Shown: positions 11,991 through 22,679, counted from the first letter of the stretch. The stretch: 64,000 nt of DNA from Corallium rubrum (GCA_964035015.1 OZ036003.1:4803754-4867753), one strand, 5' to 3'. Made by a program: numbers and translations. Notes: generated by a model from the sequence alone, not told the origin.

Positions 11991-12262
11991 GATGATGATG
12001 ATGGTGTTGATGGTGTTGATGATCATGGGGATGATGGTGGATGATGATGATGGTGGATGATGATGATGGTGGATGATGATGATGTTGGTAATGATGATGG
12101 TGGATAATGATGTTGGTAATTGATGATGGTGGATAATGATGTTGGTAATGATGATGGTGGATAATGATGTTGGTAATTGATGATGGTGGGTGATGATGGT
12201 GGTGATGATGGTGATGATAGTCAGGTGATAATGATATCTGATGGTGGTGGTGATGATCAGGA
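11292..12262. repeat. GAT/GGT higher-order minisatellite, array 1
   Basis: Imperfect GAT trinucleotides are organised in longer units that restart with ACAATAATGGTGGTGACAGT (11459, 11631, 11771). The open frames of Asp/Met/Val and of His/Ile/Ser on either strand result from the three-base period. Confidence 0.95.
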
Positions 12263-12292
12263 GATGAAGAAGAAAAACAACCAAGATTTTAC

Positions 12293-12385
12293 CTCACTAA
12301 GATAACTAAGAAATGAACAAATGGTCCCATTCACACCATAATCTTGAGCATAGCATCTGTCTGTCTTCCACGATGACTTCATCCA
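12293..12385 (-). CDS. MGAT5: MGAT5-like glycosyltransferase, exon 8 (module 3, second exon)
   Basis: A 93-nt exon of 31 codons, phase 0 at both ends, with acceptor TTTTCTTAG and donor GTAAAA. It starts WMKSSWKTDRCYAQDYGVNG and continues TICSFLSYLSE. This is the copy closest to vertebrate MGAT5, whose equivalent has WMK..W..DPCYA.YGV.G..CSF..YLSE. The two cysteines (CYA and ICS) are the expected disulfide partners in the N-terminal lumenal domain. The intron to exon 7 is only 144 bp. Confidence 0.93.
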
Positions 12386-12529
12386 CTAAGAAAAGAAGAA
12401 AGAAAAAAATCCAAACTGTAATGAACATCAATTAATCTTGTGGATTTTGAACAATACTTAACAAGATACAGAAATGCTCTGTTTCATAGAAATGTTTTCC
12501 ACTTAGAAAGGTAAGAATTGTTAACTTAC

Positions 12530-12634
12530 AGCCACTTTAGCAGCACAATTGGGAAATGCCTTATCCTGAGGAACCTTGCAATCATCTTTGTGAGCTTTTT
12601 GACGACCAGGCAACAAAGGACACCATGTTTCAAC
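12530..12634 (-). CDS. MGAT5: MGAT5-like glycosyltransferase, exon 7 (module 3, first exon)
   Basis: A 105-nt exon of 35 codons, phase 0 at both ends, with acceptor TTGTTAAAG and donor GTAAGT. It reads VETWCPLLPGRQKAHKDDCK and then VPQDKAFPNCAAKVA. The first half (VE.WCP.LP.R) finishes the preceding module; the second half (DC.VP....FP.C..KV) opens the next. Homologous exons are 5 (19837-19935) and, for its second half only, 3 (22724-22777). Confidence 0.92.
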
Positions 12635-12887
12635 CTTTAACAAAATGAAGAAGATAGAAATCTTTCAATCTGGGGCCGTTCACAAAATATGTGATGCTTG
12701 GGGGGGGGGGGGGGGCATTTATTGAAGTGTAACATAACATCACAAGGGGAGAGTGGGGAGGGGTATAACAAACACAGTCATGGACAGACTGAAAAACGTC
12801 AATGACCGGCCAGATTTTTAATCCCGCGGTCAAATTTGTATAATGCCGGTCATTTTGATAGGAATTTGAAGGAACTTAAAAGGGTTA
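12635..12887. other. Intron 6 stretch
   Basis: It holds a poly-G run at about 12701-12716 and GGTCAAATTTGTATAA-type repeat sequence. There is no coding signal. Confidence 0.5.
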
Positions 12888-14041
12888 CATCCTCGTTCCC
12901 AGCGTCTCCTCGGTACACTGGGAAATCGGAGGGCCTGGTCAGATGAAAACGATTGAAGCGTGTGATTGGCCACACGAAGGCTATTGTCGAAAACAGGAAG
13001 TGGGCAATTATATTTTCAACTGTCAAACAACGATGTGAATAGAGTGAAGATTATCGCTCAGATAACACCGAAAAAGTCTACAAATAAAGCCAACAAAGTA
13101 GGATTCTTAAAGCGAGTTGGAACTGCAATGAGTTTCATCATTTAACTCTCAAAATCGAGCGATTTTAGACATAGCGTGCATTTCGGTAAGCGAAATTATG
13201 CTATTTTGTCCAGCGGGAAGAACAGTAAACACGAAACCTTTCGGACGTCATAATAAAGCAACTTTCCTTCAAATATCTGAGTGTATCTCGTTTGTTTCGT
13301 TATATTATATCCATGTTCGCATCCAGGGCGATGTGATATATTCAATGACTCAACGTCCTAGAATCTAGGACATCCAGTTTTCATCTGACCAGGTGACCAG
13401 GGCACAGAATAGTAATACAACCAGAAGTCCAACTCGCGTCGGAACCTTTGAAGTTTATATCTTCGCGCATGTCGCCTCGCGCATCTTGATTCCTCGCCAT
13501 CCTACGCCATCTCACGCCATCCTACGCCATCTCACGCCATCCTGGCAAGTTCCCCCGGCAGTTTGGACCTTCAAAAGAAGGTTAAAACTGCCGGGGTAAC
13601 TTGCAAGGACGGCGTAGGATGGCGTAGGACATTGCCACAGAATAGTAATACAACCAGAAGTCCAACTCAAGTGAAAACTTGTCCGCATTTCTTCAATGCG
13701 CATGCGCGATATTTTACGCCATCCTACGCGATCCTACGCAATGTCCTACACCATCCTACGCCATCCTGGCAAGTTCCCCCGGCAGTTTTAATCTTCTTTT
13801 GAAGGTCCAAACTGCCGGGGGAACTTGCGAGGCGCATGCGTGAGGATATAAACTTCAAAGGTTCCGACGCGAGTTGGACTTCTGGTTGTATTACTATTCT
13901 GTGGCATTTGCGTAGAATCGCGTAGGATGGCGTTGGATGGCGTAAGATATCGCGCCTGCGCATTGAAGAAATGCGGACAAGTTTTCACTTGAGCTGGGGC
14001 CTCCGATTTCCCAGTGTACCGAGGCGCTGGGAACGAGGATG
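12888..14041. mobile_element. Large composite fold-back element
   Basis: Outer inverted repeats begin CATCCTCGTTCCCAGCG and run through CACTGGGAAATCGGAGG. A second inverted pair (13403-13461 against 13849-13905, core CAACCAGAAGTCCAACTCGC) and repeated CTACGCCATC and CTGCCGG blocks lie inside. The ORFs here are frames across the palindrome. I find no clear target duplication or transposase. Confidence 0.75.
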
Positions 14042-14282
14042 AAAATGATTATTGTTGTGCTGTTGTAGACCAGTTTCATAATGTCTGATGTATTTTGAAG
14101 TGAACGATGCATGCATTTCCTTTTTATGTCAAACGTTCATATCATTACTAGCTTATAAATAGCGTCGAATATACTTTATATGTTTTGTTGTGTTGTGGTT
14201 TGTTTGTTTTTTTGGAGGGCGGGGAAGCATCCTGATATCTGACAGGTCAATGAAACATGTAACGATATTTTGAGCCCTGTAA
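14042..14282. other. Intron stretch between fold-back and GAT array
   Basis: AT-rich unique sequence with a TTTGTTTGTTTTTTTGGAGGG run. Nothing is recognised. Confidence 0.5.
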
Positions 14283-14399
14283 TGATGGTGGTGGTACAAT
14301 AATGGTGGTGACAGTGATAGTGGTAAGAATGATGATCATGATGATGATGATAGTGATGATGATGGTGATGATGGTGGTAAGTGATGATGATAATGGTAG

Positions 14400-14446
<47 letters not shown>

Positions 14447-14646
14447 GTAAGTGATACTGATAATGGTAGTGATGATGATGATGATGATGGTAAGTGATAA
14501 TGATAATGGTAGTGATGATGATGAGATGATAGTGGTGATGGTACAATAATGGTGATGACAGTGATAGTGGTAAGAATGATGATCATGATGATGATGATAG
14601 TGATGATGATGGTGATGATGGTGGTAAGTGATGATGATAATGGTAG

Positions 14647-14693
<47 letters not shown>

Positions 14694-15579
14694 GTAAGTG
14701 ATACTGATAATGGTAGTGATGATGATGATGATGATGATGGTAAGTGATAATGATAATGGTAGTGATGATGATGAGATGATAGTGGTGATGGTACAATAAT
14801 GGTGATGACAGTGATAGTGGTAAGAATGATGATCATGATGATGATAGTGATGATGATGGTGATGATGGTAAGTGATAATGATAATGGTAGTGATGATGAT
14901 GAGATGATAGTGGTGATGGCACAACAATGGTAGTAATGATAATGATGATGATGATGATGATGATGGTACAATAATGGTGGTGACAGTGATAAGAATGATG
15001 ATCGTGATGATGATGGTAATGATGGTGGTAAGTGATAATGATAATGGTAGTGATGATGATGATGATGATGGTGGTAAGTGATAATGATAATGGTAGTGAT
15101 GATGATGATGATGATGATGATGGTGGTAAGTGATAATGATGAGATGATAGTGGTGATGGTACAATAATGGTGATGACAGTGATAGTGGTAAGAATGATGA
15201 TCATGATGATGATGATGGTAAGTGAAAATGATAATGGTAGTGATGATGATGATGATGATGATGATGGTGGTGGTAAGTGATAATGATAATGGTAGTGATG
15301 ATGATGAGATGATAGTGGTGATGGTACAATAATGGTGATGACAGTGATAGTGGTAAGTAAGAATGATGATGATGATAATGATGATGATGATGATGATGAT
15401 GATGGTAAGTGATGATAATAATAATGGTAGTGATGATGATGAAATGATAGTGGTGATGGCACAATAATGGTAGTAATGATAATGATGATGATGGTACAAT
15501 AATGGTGGTGACAGCAATAGTGGTAAGAATGATGATCATGATGATTGATGATGGTGGTAAGTGATAATGATAATGGTAG

Positions 15580-15611
<32 letters not shown>

Positions 15612-15790
15612 GTAAGTGATAATGATAATGGTAGTGATGATGATAATGATGATGATGGTGGTAAGTGATAACGATAATGGTAGTGATGATGATGAGATGA
15701 TAGTGGTGATGGTACAATAATGGTGGTGACAGTGATAGTGGTAAGTCTGATGATCATGATGATGATAGCGATGATGGTGGTAAGTGATGG
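14283..15790. repeat. GAT/GGT higher-order minisatellite, array 2
   Basis: This is the same family as 11292-12262. Units restart with ACAATAATGGTG(G/A)TGACAGT and contain runs of GAT plus GGTAAGTGATAATGATAATG segments. The two arrays flank the exon 7/8 pair and the composite fold-back. Confidence 0.95.
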
Positions 15791-16824
15791 TCAAAAATCA
15801 CCTTTGACCAGTCACAATTGGAACTCAGACCAGTCACCATGACTGGTGTAACATGAAACGTTATTTTAAGCCCTGTTTTTATAAAGTTTTAGATACTATC
15901 AATGTACTATCATTCTAATACTATTTCTTACTATTACACAAAGAAAAGCCTATTATGTACAGTAGCTGATACTATATTTTATATTAGAGTATGGGTGGGA
16001 GGGGGGGATTAGCCCAAAGTCACATATTTACTGTAAGACTGATTATAATCTCTGTAAATTACACAATTATTGAAAGATACTTATTTGTTAGGTAATGCTC
16101 ATATGTCAACGTTGTATTTAGTTAGGCTGTTATGTTCTCTGTAAACATATATATATTACATAATTGATTAATGTGGATGAACTTCCATAATGACCATATT
16201 TGGTAACAGTGATCGTAATTCTGATCAATCATAGTTTAACGTTGTTTTTGTAAATATGTGTAACTTCTATAATAATATCACTTCGTCTCTCCTCTTGAAA
16301 ACCTCAATGTTTATGTTCGTTTGATATGAAATAAATACTTTATTATATAAATGGCAACCGTGAACCCAACATTATTTATTTAGCAATAACAGTTTATTTA
16401 TAAATTTTAACTCTTTCATTCATCAGTTCCACTTGGCACTTCTATCTTTTACTACTGCTGTCTAGACTAATTGCCACAAGTCGATCTCTACAAGCGACGA
16501 AGTTGAGAGCATCAAGTGCCAAAGGCGTAAGTGCAAACACCGAAGGTGCGAGCACGAATGCCAAAAGCTTGAGCTCATGGTGGCTGAATAGGGTTACCAT
16601 TAATAAACTTAATAATTGCCTTTATTACCCTTCATTCCCAATGGTGCCATAAATTGGCACTTCTATTTTTTACTCTCAGTCTAACACTGCAGATGACTTT
16701 ACTCATGAAGGGGAGACCTGCTGACATGGTGGGATCAGTAATAAAAAAAAGGGTACATGCATGTATTAACAATTTAAGGTCATTTGTGAATATAATTTTC
16801 TAAGAAGACAATTAATGGCAATAC
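15791..16824. other. Intron stretch, nothing recognised
   Basis: About 1 kb of AT-rich sequence, slightly enriched for GGTCAAAAATCACC-type repeat at its left edge. There is no ORF, splice-flanked homology or repeat that I can name. Confidence 0.5.
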
Positions 16825-16914
16825 CTCACTAAGATATCTCAGGATAGAACATAATGATCCATTCACACCATTTGAAGAAAACTTTACATCAGTACGCCAA
16901 TGTCTCAATATCCA
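16825..16914 (-). CDS. MGAT5: MGAT5-like glycosyltransferase, exon 6 (module 2, second exon)
   Basis: A 90-nt exon of 30 codons, phase 0 at both ends, with acceptor TTTTTCTAG and donor GTATTG. It starts WILRHWRTDVKFSSNGVNG and continues SLCSILRYLSE. It aligns with exons 4 and 8. The CYA cysteine of exon 8 is replaced (VKFSS), while the CS cysteine is kept. Confidence 0.9.
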
Positions 16915-16956
16915 CTAGAAAAATATCAAAATAATTATATATATATATATACATAT

Positions 16957-17060
16957 AAAGCATGAAGTAATCAGTTACCTTAAAGTCTTTGCTACCAGAG
17001 GTTTCACCAGGGTGAAACCTCTGGTAGCGAAGACTTTAAGGTAACTATACTTCATGCTTT
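16957..17060. repeat. Near-perfect 104-bp palindrome
   Basis: Arms run from AAAGCATGAAGTA through GCTACCAGAGGTTTCACC with a 2-bp centre. The outer right half (CTTTAAGGTAACTATACTTCATG) recurs near 59930 next to the same GAGAGTGCTCAATA-type neighbour found here at about 17090. Confidence 0.9.
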
Positions 17061-17122
17061 GTATTTTGCTCTAGCTATACAGTATTGAGCACTCTCTAAC
17101 ATTTCTTGAACCAAAACTCACT

Positions 17123-17154
<32 letters not shown>

Positions 17155-17274
17155 ATTATATAACTCATTAATAATTCATGAGGAAAACACAAAGAAAATC
17201 AGTACCATGTTGGTGGTTTGGATATCAGAAGGAGAAATTATGTAAATTAATCAAACTTTTCCCCCAATTTTCTC
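17061..17274. other. AT-rich intron stretch with (TA)n
   Basis: It contains a (TA)n run around 17128-17155. Nothing else is recognised. Confidence 0.5.
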
Positions 17275-17278
17275 TTAA

Positions 17279-17844
17279 CCCTATCCAGACTGGGGGGGGG
17301 GGGGGGGGGGGGGGAGTGCCCGCACTGATTTTAAAAGTTAATATCTCCTAAACCAGTACAGGTATCATGGCTCTGAAATTTTATGACTTTTCCTAAATAT
17401 GTATGGGCTTCATGTGTGGAAAATTTGGTGAAAAAATATTACGCAAAAAAAAAGTTACAGTGGAGTCGTGAACACCTACCAACACTAAATTTCAGCAGAC
17501 AATTTTTCTTATGTTTACTTTTATAATAGTTACAATAAAAGTAAGCACTTTTTAATAAAGAGAAACTATTTTTTTGATATACTACCTTTTTTATGTTAAC
17601 AAAACAATAAGAAAAAGAATTTTGGAAATTCTAAAAATCCGGGCTTTTTGCAATTAATGACATCATGTCATAATTTGTTGCCATGACAACATAAGTGTAA
17701 CACATACTTGAACAAGGCATACCATCCACCTGTAAAAGTTTCGTTGGAATACACTAAATGGTTCAGGAGATATTGACTGCAGGCACTTTCCCCCCCCCCC
17801 CCCCAAGTCCCAGAAGACAAAAAAAAAGCCCGGTCTGGATAGGG
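17279..17844. mobile_element. piggyBac-like non-autonomous element, copy 1
   Basis: The 566-bp element has termini CCCTATCCAGAC(T/C)GGG in inverse orientation. It is flanked on both sides by TTAA (17275-17278 and 17845-17848), the target used by piggyBac transposases. It contains no transposase. An inverted copy lies at 22114-22679. Confidence 0.8.
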
Positions 17845-17870
17845 TTAAAATACTGATTTGTTTGAGATGC

Positions 17871-18013
17871 TATATCATACACTCGGAGAAGTGTTTCATC
17901 AGGATATCCAAACACTTCAAAGTTTGTTCAAAAACCTCAGCTTCACCTCGGTTTTCAACAAACGTCTTGGTGTTTGGATATCCTGATGAAACACTTCTTC
18001 TCGTGTATGATAT
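17871..18013. repeat. Inverted repeat with about 48-bp arms
   Basis: TATATCATACAC(T)CG ... AGTGTTTCATCAGGATATCC at the left pairs with its inverse at the right. Confidence 0.8.
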
Positions 18014-18212
18014 ATTACATAATACAGTATTTAAAACATGAGCAGCAGTGTTTTATCAGATTTATTAAAACACGAGGTGATAGCAGAGTGTTAAATAGCT
18101 AGATCTGATAAAACACGTATTGCAATGTTTTAAATAGCTTCAAAAATGACCCATTTGGTAAGTTAATTGGTGTAAGTAAGTTTGAAAAATAACGTTGTCT
18201 AAGCTGAGAAAA

Positions 18213-18265
<53 letters not shown>

Positions 18266-18275
18266 AATATTGGGC

Positions 18276-18445
18276 ATTTCACTCGATTACATAGCGTGTA
18301 CTAAGGATTTTAGGTGAAGGAAAATTCGAGTGCAGAATAGCGAAAAATGCAACTACACAGGCCTTCCGGCAGGAATTGAACCCACGACCTTGCGATTGTA
18401 GTGCAATGCTCTGACCATTGAGCCACGGAGGGCGTTGCCGAGAGC
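18276..18445 (-). mobile_element. tRNA-derived SINE, minus copy
   Basis: The minus strand has the tRNA-like head with box A (TGGCTCAATGG) and box B (GGTTCAATTCC), then the CCGGAAGGCCTGTGTAGTTG body and the ACTCGAATTTTCCTTCACC tail. It lacks about 40 bp of body present in the neighbouring plus copy. Confidence 0.85.
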
Positions 18446-18517
18446 AATATTCCTTATAATATACCCAATTCTCTCCTGGCATTACCACCTTATTATATAT
18501 ACAGAACTCGCGATCAA

Positions 18518-18700
18518 GCTCTCGGCAACACCCTCCGTGGCTCAGTGGTCAGAGCATTGCACTACAATCGCAAGGTCGTGGGTTCAGTTCCTGCCGGAAG
18601 GCCTGTGTAGTTGCATTTTTCGCAACTGGTCCCGGTTTGGTCTTAAAATGTATATATTCTGCACTCGAATTTTCCTTCACCTAAAATCCTTAGTACACGC

Positions 18701-18701
<1 letters not shown>
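18518..18701 (+). mobile_element. tRNA-derived SINE, plus copy
   Basis: The head carries CCCTCCGTGGCTCAGTGGTC (box A inside) and GTGGGTTCAGTTCCTGCC (box B), followed by the same body and tail as the copies at 18276 and 11068. The two copies here are head to head, and each tail adjoins a TA dinucleotide run. Confidence 0.85.
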
Positions 18702-18733
<32 letters not shown>

Positions 18734-18738
18734 ACACG

Positions 18739-19582
18739 CCGGGTCTGAAATTTGCGGTATCCCGATATCCACAGGATACTAAAATTTCGTTTTGGATACT
18801 AACTTCTGTTTTACTTGTATCCCGATGGGATACCACAAAATTTCAAAAATCGGAATAGTGGAAAAGGCCTCCGTTGGTCTCCTGAAAGCTTTGTTAGCAC
18901 TGACCACCACTTCAAAAGCGTCATCGTAAATTTTCCACAACTTAGTTAATTGGAAAAAAGCTTTTCCCTGGGTCAAGTTTACAGAATGATAAGATGTTCT
19001 GTGAAATTTGTTTGGCATATCCTACTTGGTGTGACAAGGCTGTGACATGCAGATCTCATTGGGATTTCACTGCAGTCAGCAGATATTCATTCTTTTGACC
19101 CAGACCCAGCAATACATGTTTGGAACAACAGTTCTATCAGAAGTCGCTGTCCAAACCAAAAGAAATGGAGAAAATGCAGAAAGGGTGTCATCCCTTTCAG
19201 AAGACTCATCCAGTGAAACTCAAAGTGATACTGATATTAGTCTATCGGGCAGTGACACAAACAGTAAATAATGACAATGTGAACAATGTGACATTATGTC
19301 ATCAACATGATGTTGGTGCTTTGAGTTTATTTAATTCAGAGTCTGACTCTGAAAGTGACTTTGATGGGGTTTAGTGCAAAATAAAACTGTTTTGATTAAT
19401 TAATGTTTTCTTAATATATTTCTTGTGATGCAGTACAGTCACCCCGACAAATAGGGGGGGGTACTAAAAATTATGGTAACTAGTATCCAGAAGTGGGATA
19501 CTGGATTCTTAGGGGGGATACTAAATCTTTGAACCCTGGTATCCCATGGGATACTGAAAAAAAAATTAAATTTCAGACCCTG
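18739..19582. mobile_element. TIR element with GGGTCTGAAATTT ends
   Basis: The left end C(C)GGGTCTGAAATTT and the right end AAATTTCAGACCCTG are inverse. Subterminal GGATACT/AGTATCC motifs recur on both sides (for example GTATCCCGATGGGATACC). A Ser/Asp-rich open frame at 19120-19374 shows no known domain. No target duplication is clear, so I leave the superfamily open. Confidence 0.6.
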
Positions 19583-19836
19583 ATATATGGTATATAATCG
19601 ATGTGACTGCATGAAAAACCCACCGTTAAGTCAATATGTTACAATTAAACTTAAATGACAACTAGTGTCATGCAGTGATCAGTCTAATATAGATGTATAC
19701 ATGTATATAATAGATTAACTTACATGTAAAATGAACATAATCATAAAATACTGGGATTTAATGTGATGGCAAAAACTACATCTACAGTATGCATATATGA
19801 CCAAAGACAGTTTGACTAAAGTGTATGTTTACCAAC

Positions 19837-19935
19837 CTTGACTTTTTCTCTGCATTGAGGAAAATCTTGTTCACTAGGTACAATGCAGTCTTTGCTTTTT
19901 ATATATTTTTGAGATCTAGGGCAGAAATCTTCTAC
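19837..19935 (-). CDS. MGAT5: MGAT5-like glycosyltransferase, exon 5 (module 2, first exon)
   Basis: A 99-nt exon of 33 codons, phase 0 at both ends, with acceptor CTCTATAG and donor GTTGGT. It reads VEDFCPRSQKYIKSKDCI and then VPSEQDFPQCREKVK. It is a paralog of exon 7: VE..CP, DC.VP, FP.C..KV are all kept, with conserved cysteine spacing. The intron to exon 4 is 139 bp. Confidence 0.9.
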
Positions 19936-20074
19936 CTATAGAGTATAAATTACAAAAAGCATTAAAATAAAAAATATTAAACAATAAAAAAAATTAAAAT
20001 TTAAAAACCTTATTACATTTTAAAATTTATAAATTTTAAAAATATTATATTTAATGTTCACAATTGCTACTCAC

Positions 20075-20164
20075 TTCACTAAGGTAATGTAGGAATGAAC
20101 ACAATGAACCAGTCACACCATTTTTTGAAAACTTTATATCACTTTTCCAATGCTCTTCCAACCA
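20075..20164 (-). CDS. MGAT5: MGAT5-like glycosyltransferase, exon 4 (module 1, second exon)
   Basis: A 90-nt exon of 30 codons, phase 0 at both ends, with acceptor TTTTATTCAG and consensus donor GTGAGT. It starts WLEEHWKSDIKFSKNGVTG and continues SLCSFLHYLSE. It is a paralog of exons 6 and 8 and most like exon 6, as if modules 1 and 2 are the younger pair. Confidence 0.9.
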
Positions 20165-20350
20165 CTGAATAAAAAACCCAAGAAAAACAAATTCAAAATT
20201 GATTATTTAAGACAAATTTATCTGGGTTTTTTTCAGGAGATTATAGTTGAATACAGTAAAATAATTTTATAAAGCTTTCAAATAAAGTTGTGTTAAAGAG
20301 TACTGTATAAAAGATTTAAAGATGTTTGAAGCAAAACCAGGATTATTCAT

Positions 20351-20940
20351 ATTAGGTTTTTAGACGTTCTCTGGTTTAAAATATAAGGGACAGACCATCA
20401 CCCGAAGATCAGACTAATGTGGTGTACCATATTAATTGCTCGTTTTGCTCGTGGAGCTACAATGGTGAGACAGGCAGAGCCTTCAACACTCAGAGAAAAG
20501 AACACAAAAGAAATGTAGAGCAATGTAAAAGTGGGTCCAACATCACCAAACATGCTTGGTCAAACAATCATCGAATAGACTTTAAAAACAGTAAAATCCT
20601 TGATAAGGGCAACTATCGGCATAGAACAACATTAGAATCATGGCACACCGCAAGCACAAACAATTTGGATAATAATTGTAAACATTTGCCTGAACAATAC
20701 CGCTTCCTTATTAAAAAAATCTAAATACCATAAACATTTAAATTTAGTCGTTAACCTTATACGTAGGCGGAACTGTCACTTGCATGTCACTATACTATCT
20801 GTTTGTCTCTATATGTAATTGAAAACCACTGACATGTCACTTTTTTCATCGTAATTCATCCGTCGAAGACTGCAGACTGGCAATCGAAAGCATGTAAACT
20901 AAATAAATATTTTAAACCAGAGAATGTCTAAAAACCTAAT
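20351..20940 (+). mobile_element. Penelope-like element 3' fragment with inverted termini
   Basis: A 590-bp unit is bounded by 34-bp inverted repeats (start ATTAGGTTTTTAGAC; 33 of 34 match). It carries the C-terminal GIY-YIG endonuclease part of a Penelope-like retroelement followed by about 180 bp of 3' sequence. Only the 3' end is present, as usual for truncated copies. It sits in the intron between exons 3 and 4 of the MGAT5-like gene, on the opposite strand. Confidence 0.75.
20386..20724 (+). pseudogene. GIY-YIG endonuclease domain of a Penelope-like element (partial)
   Basis: The open frame reads RPSPEDQTNVVYHINC, then WSYNGETGRAFNTQRKEHKR, later HAWSNNHRIDF and KILDKGNYRHRTTLESWH, and stops at 20724. 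The VVY.I.C..C....Y.GETGR....R..EH pattern with the later H.W...H.IDF and LES.H blocks is the GIY-YIG module fused to Penelope-type reverse transcriptases. The usual I of YIG is N here. The RT part is absent, so the element cannot move itself. Confidence 0.85.
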
Positions 20941-21031
20941 ACTGTAAGTATAAAAGATGTTATTAGTAATACAGCAGATTCAGGTTGAGCATTCGTCGTC
21001 ATTAATTGTTGCATTAGTTGGAACTGATTAA
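20941..21031. other. Short intron spacer
   Basis: Unique AT-rich sequence between two mobile elements. Confidence 0.4.
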
Positions 21032-21665
21032 GTGGCTCTGTACAGTTTCTTGAAAAATGGAAAATACAAGTTTGAGAGTCCAAAACACGTGATTAAACAA
21101 TTCGGAAAAAGAATAAAACTAAATGTTATGCATAGTTAAACAGTCTGATAATCAAAAACTGTTACCAAATAAGTAGTAACAGTTGTTGCTATGGCAACAA
21201 TGACATTTCAAAATGGCTGCCAATTACACTTCAAACTAATTTAAATCGAGAAAAACTTTGGTGACCCCTAATTTTTTTTTCATTAAAATTTTCCTGGAAG
21301 TATAAGTAATCAACAGGCCAATTTAAAAAAAAATTCTGTAGAACGGAATTTTTTAAAAATTAAAAAACATGATTTTTAAAATCGGCCTATTGATTACTCA
21401 TACTTCAAGAAAAGTTTTAATGAAAAAAAAATGGGGGTCACCAAAGTTTTTTTCGAATTAAATTAGTTTGAAGGGTAATTGGCAGCCATTTTGAAACGTC
21501 GTTGTAACAACTGTTACTACTTTAATATTTGGTAACAGTTTTTGATTGTCAGACTGTTTAATTATGCAAACATTTAGTTTAATTCTTTTTTAGAATTGTT
21601 TATGCACATGTTTTGGACTCTCAAACTGGTACTTTCCAGTTTTCAAGAAACTGTGTGGAGCCACC
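21032..21665. mobile_element. 634-bp fold-back element flanked by TTAA
   Basis: Almost the whole unit is a palindrome. Arms start GTGGCTC and run through AGTTTCTTGAAAA, GTTACCAAATA, ATTGGCAGCC-type and GATTACT(C/T)ATACTTC blocks to a 20-bp centre near 21345. TTAA lies at 21028-21031 and 21666-21669, so a piggyBac-like transposase is the likely mover. No coding sequence. Confidence 0.75.
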
Positions 21666-21801
21666 TTAAATTACATGACGTTTCTGGATTACAAGTTCTT
21701 ATGAAATTCACACGCTGACACACAACACAGATATTTTTATATAGACAGAATGTTGTAAGGCCCACTCAGCGAGTCTGACATTTTGCCTGGAAATGTCTTA
21801 A

Positions 21802-22048
21802 TAGGCAAGTTTCAGGGTGTTGCGCACGCATTGTTTTGGAAAGGAATTGGCGGGCTCTTGACAGGCTCCCCACAAAGTAAGCAATGGCAAACAGACTTTC
21901 TAGCGAGTCAACAACAGCAGAATAACAGTGTTAAACATCCAGAAACTGTACCTATACTTTGTTTATCTTCAACAGTATGTTTACTTTGAGTGGAGCTTGC
22001 CAGTTTCTTTGAAAAATGATGCGCGCGCAACACCCTGAAACTCGCCTA
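21802..22048. mobile_element. 247-bp MITE, copy 1
   Basis: Inverted termini TAGGC(A/G)AGTTTCAGGGTGTT are flanked by TTAA at 21798-21801 and 22049-22052. A related copy, inverted, is at 45106-45352. Confidence 0.75.
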
Positions 22049-22113
22049 TTAACTCAAGTGCAACTAATGCAACAATTATTGTCATTAAACACTCAACCTA
22101 AATCCACTGTTAA

Positions 22114-22679
22114 CCCTATCCAGACCGGGCTTTTTTTTGGCTTCTGGGACTGGGGGGTGGAAAGTGCCCGCGGTCAATATCTCCTGAACCAGTTGGTGTA
22201 TTCCAACAAAATTTCTACAGGTGGATGGTATGCCTTGTTCAAGTATGTGTTACACTTATGTTGTCATGGCAACAAATTATGACATCATTATGACATCATT
22301 AATTGCAAAAACCCCGGATTTTTAGAATTTCCAAAATTCTTTTTCTTATTGTTTTGTTAACATAAAAAAGGTAGTACAGGTATATCAAAAAAATAGTTTC
22401 TCTTTATTAAAAAGTGCTTACTTTTATTGTAACTATTATAAAAGTAAACATAAGAAAAATTGTCTGTTGAAATATAGTGACTTGATAGGTGTTCACGACT
22501 CTGCTGTAACTTTTTTTTGGCGTAATATTTTTTCACCAAATTTTCCACACATAAAGCCCATACATATTTAGGAAAAGTCATAAAATTTCAGAACCATACC
22601 TGTACTGGTTTAAGAGATATTAACTTTTAAAATCAGCGCGGGCACTTTCCCCCCCCCCCCCCCCCCAGTCTGGATAGGG
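22114..22679. mobile_element. piggyBac-like non-autonomous element, copy 2
   Basis: This is the same family as 17279-17844 but in opposite orientation. The left end CCCTATCCAGACCGGG follows TTAA (22110-22113). The right end GTCTGGATAGGG is followed by TTTTAA, a slightly altered target. Confidence 0.8.

Noticed and set aside
13393-14112. Several 60-80-codon frames rich in HPTPSYAILR-like repeats
   Set aside because: Both strands of a palindromic fold-back read alike; not genes.
11287-15790. Asp-, Met- and His/Ile-rich open frames on both strands
   Set aside because: Products of the GAT repeat period; no codon bias, start context or domain.
18345-18600. tRNA-like sequences in the paired SINEs
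   Set aside because: Same reason: a conserved SINE body follows each head and a third copy lacks the head.
20860-20900. Hammerhead-like GTCGAAGACTGCAG...CAATCGAAAG at the 3' end of the Penelope-like fragment
   Set aside because: The CTGANGA core is not intact (TCGAAGA) and stem II has a mismatch. It may be a decayed ribozyme, but it does not meet the motif.
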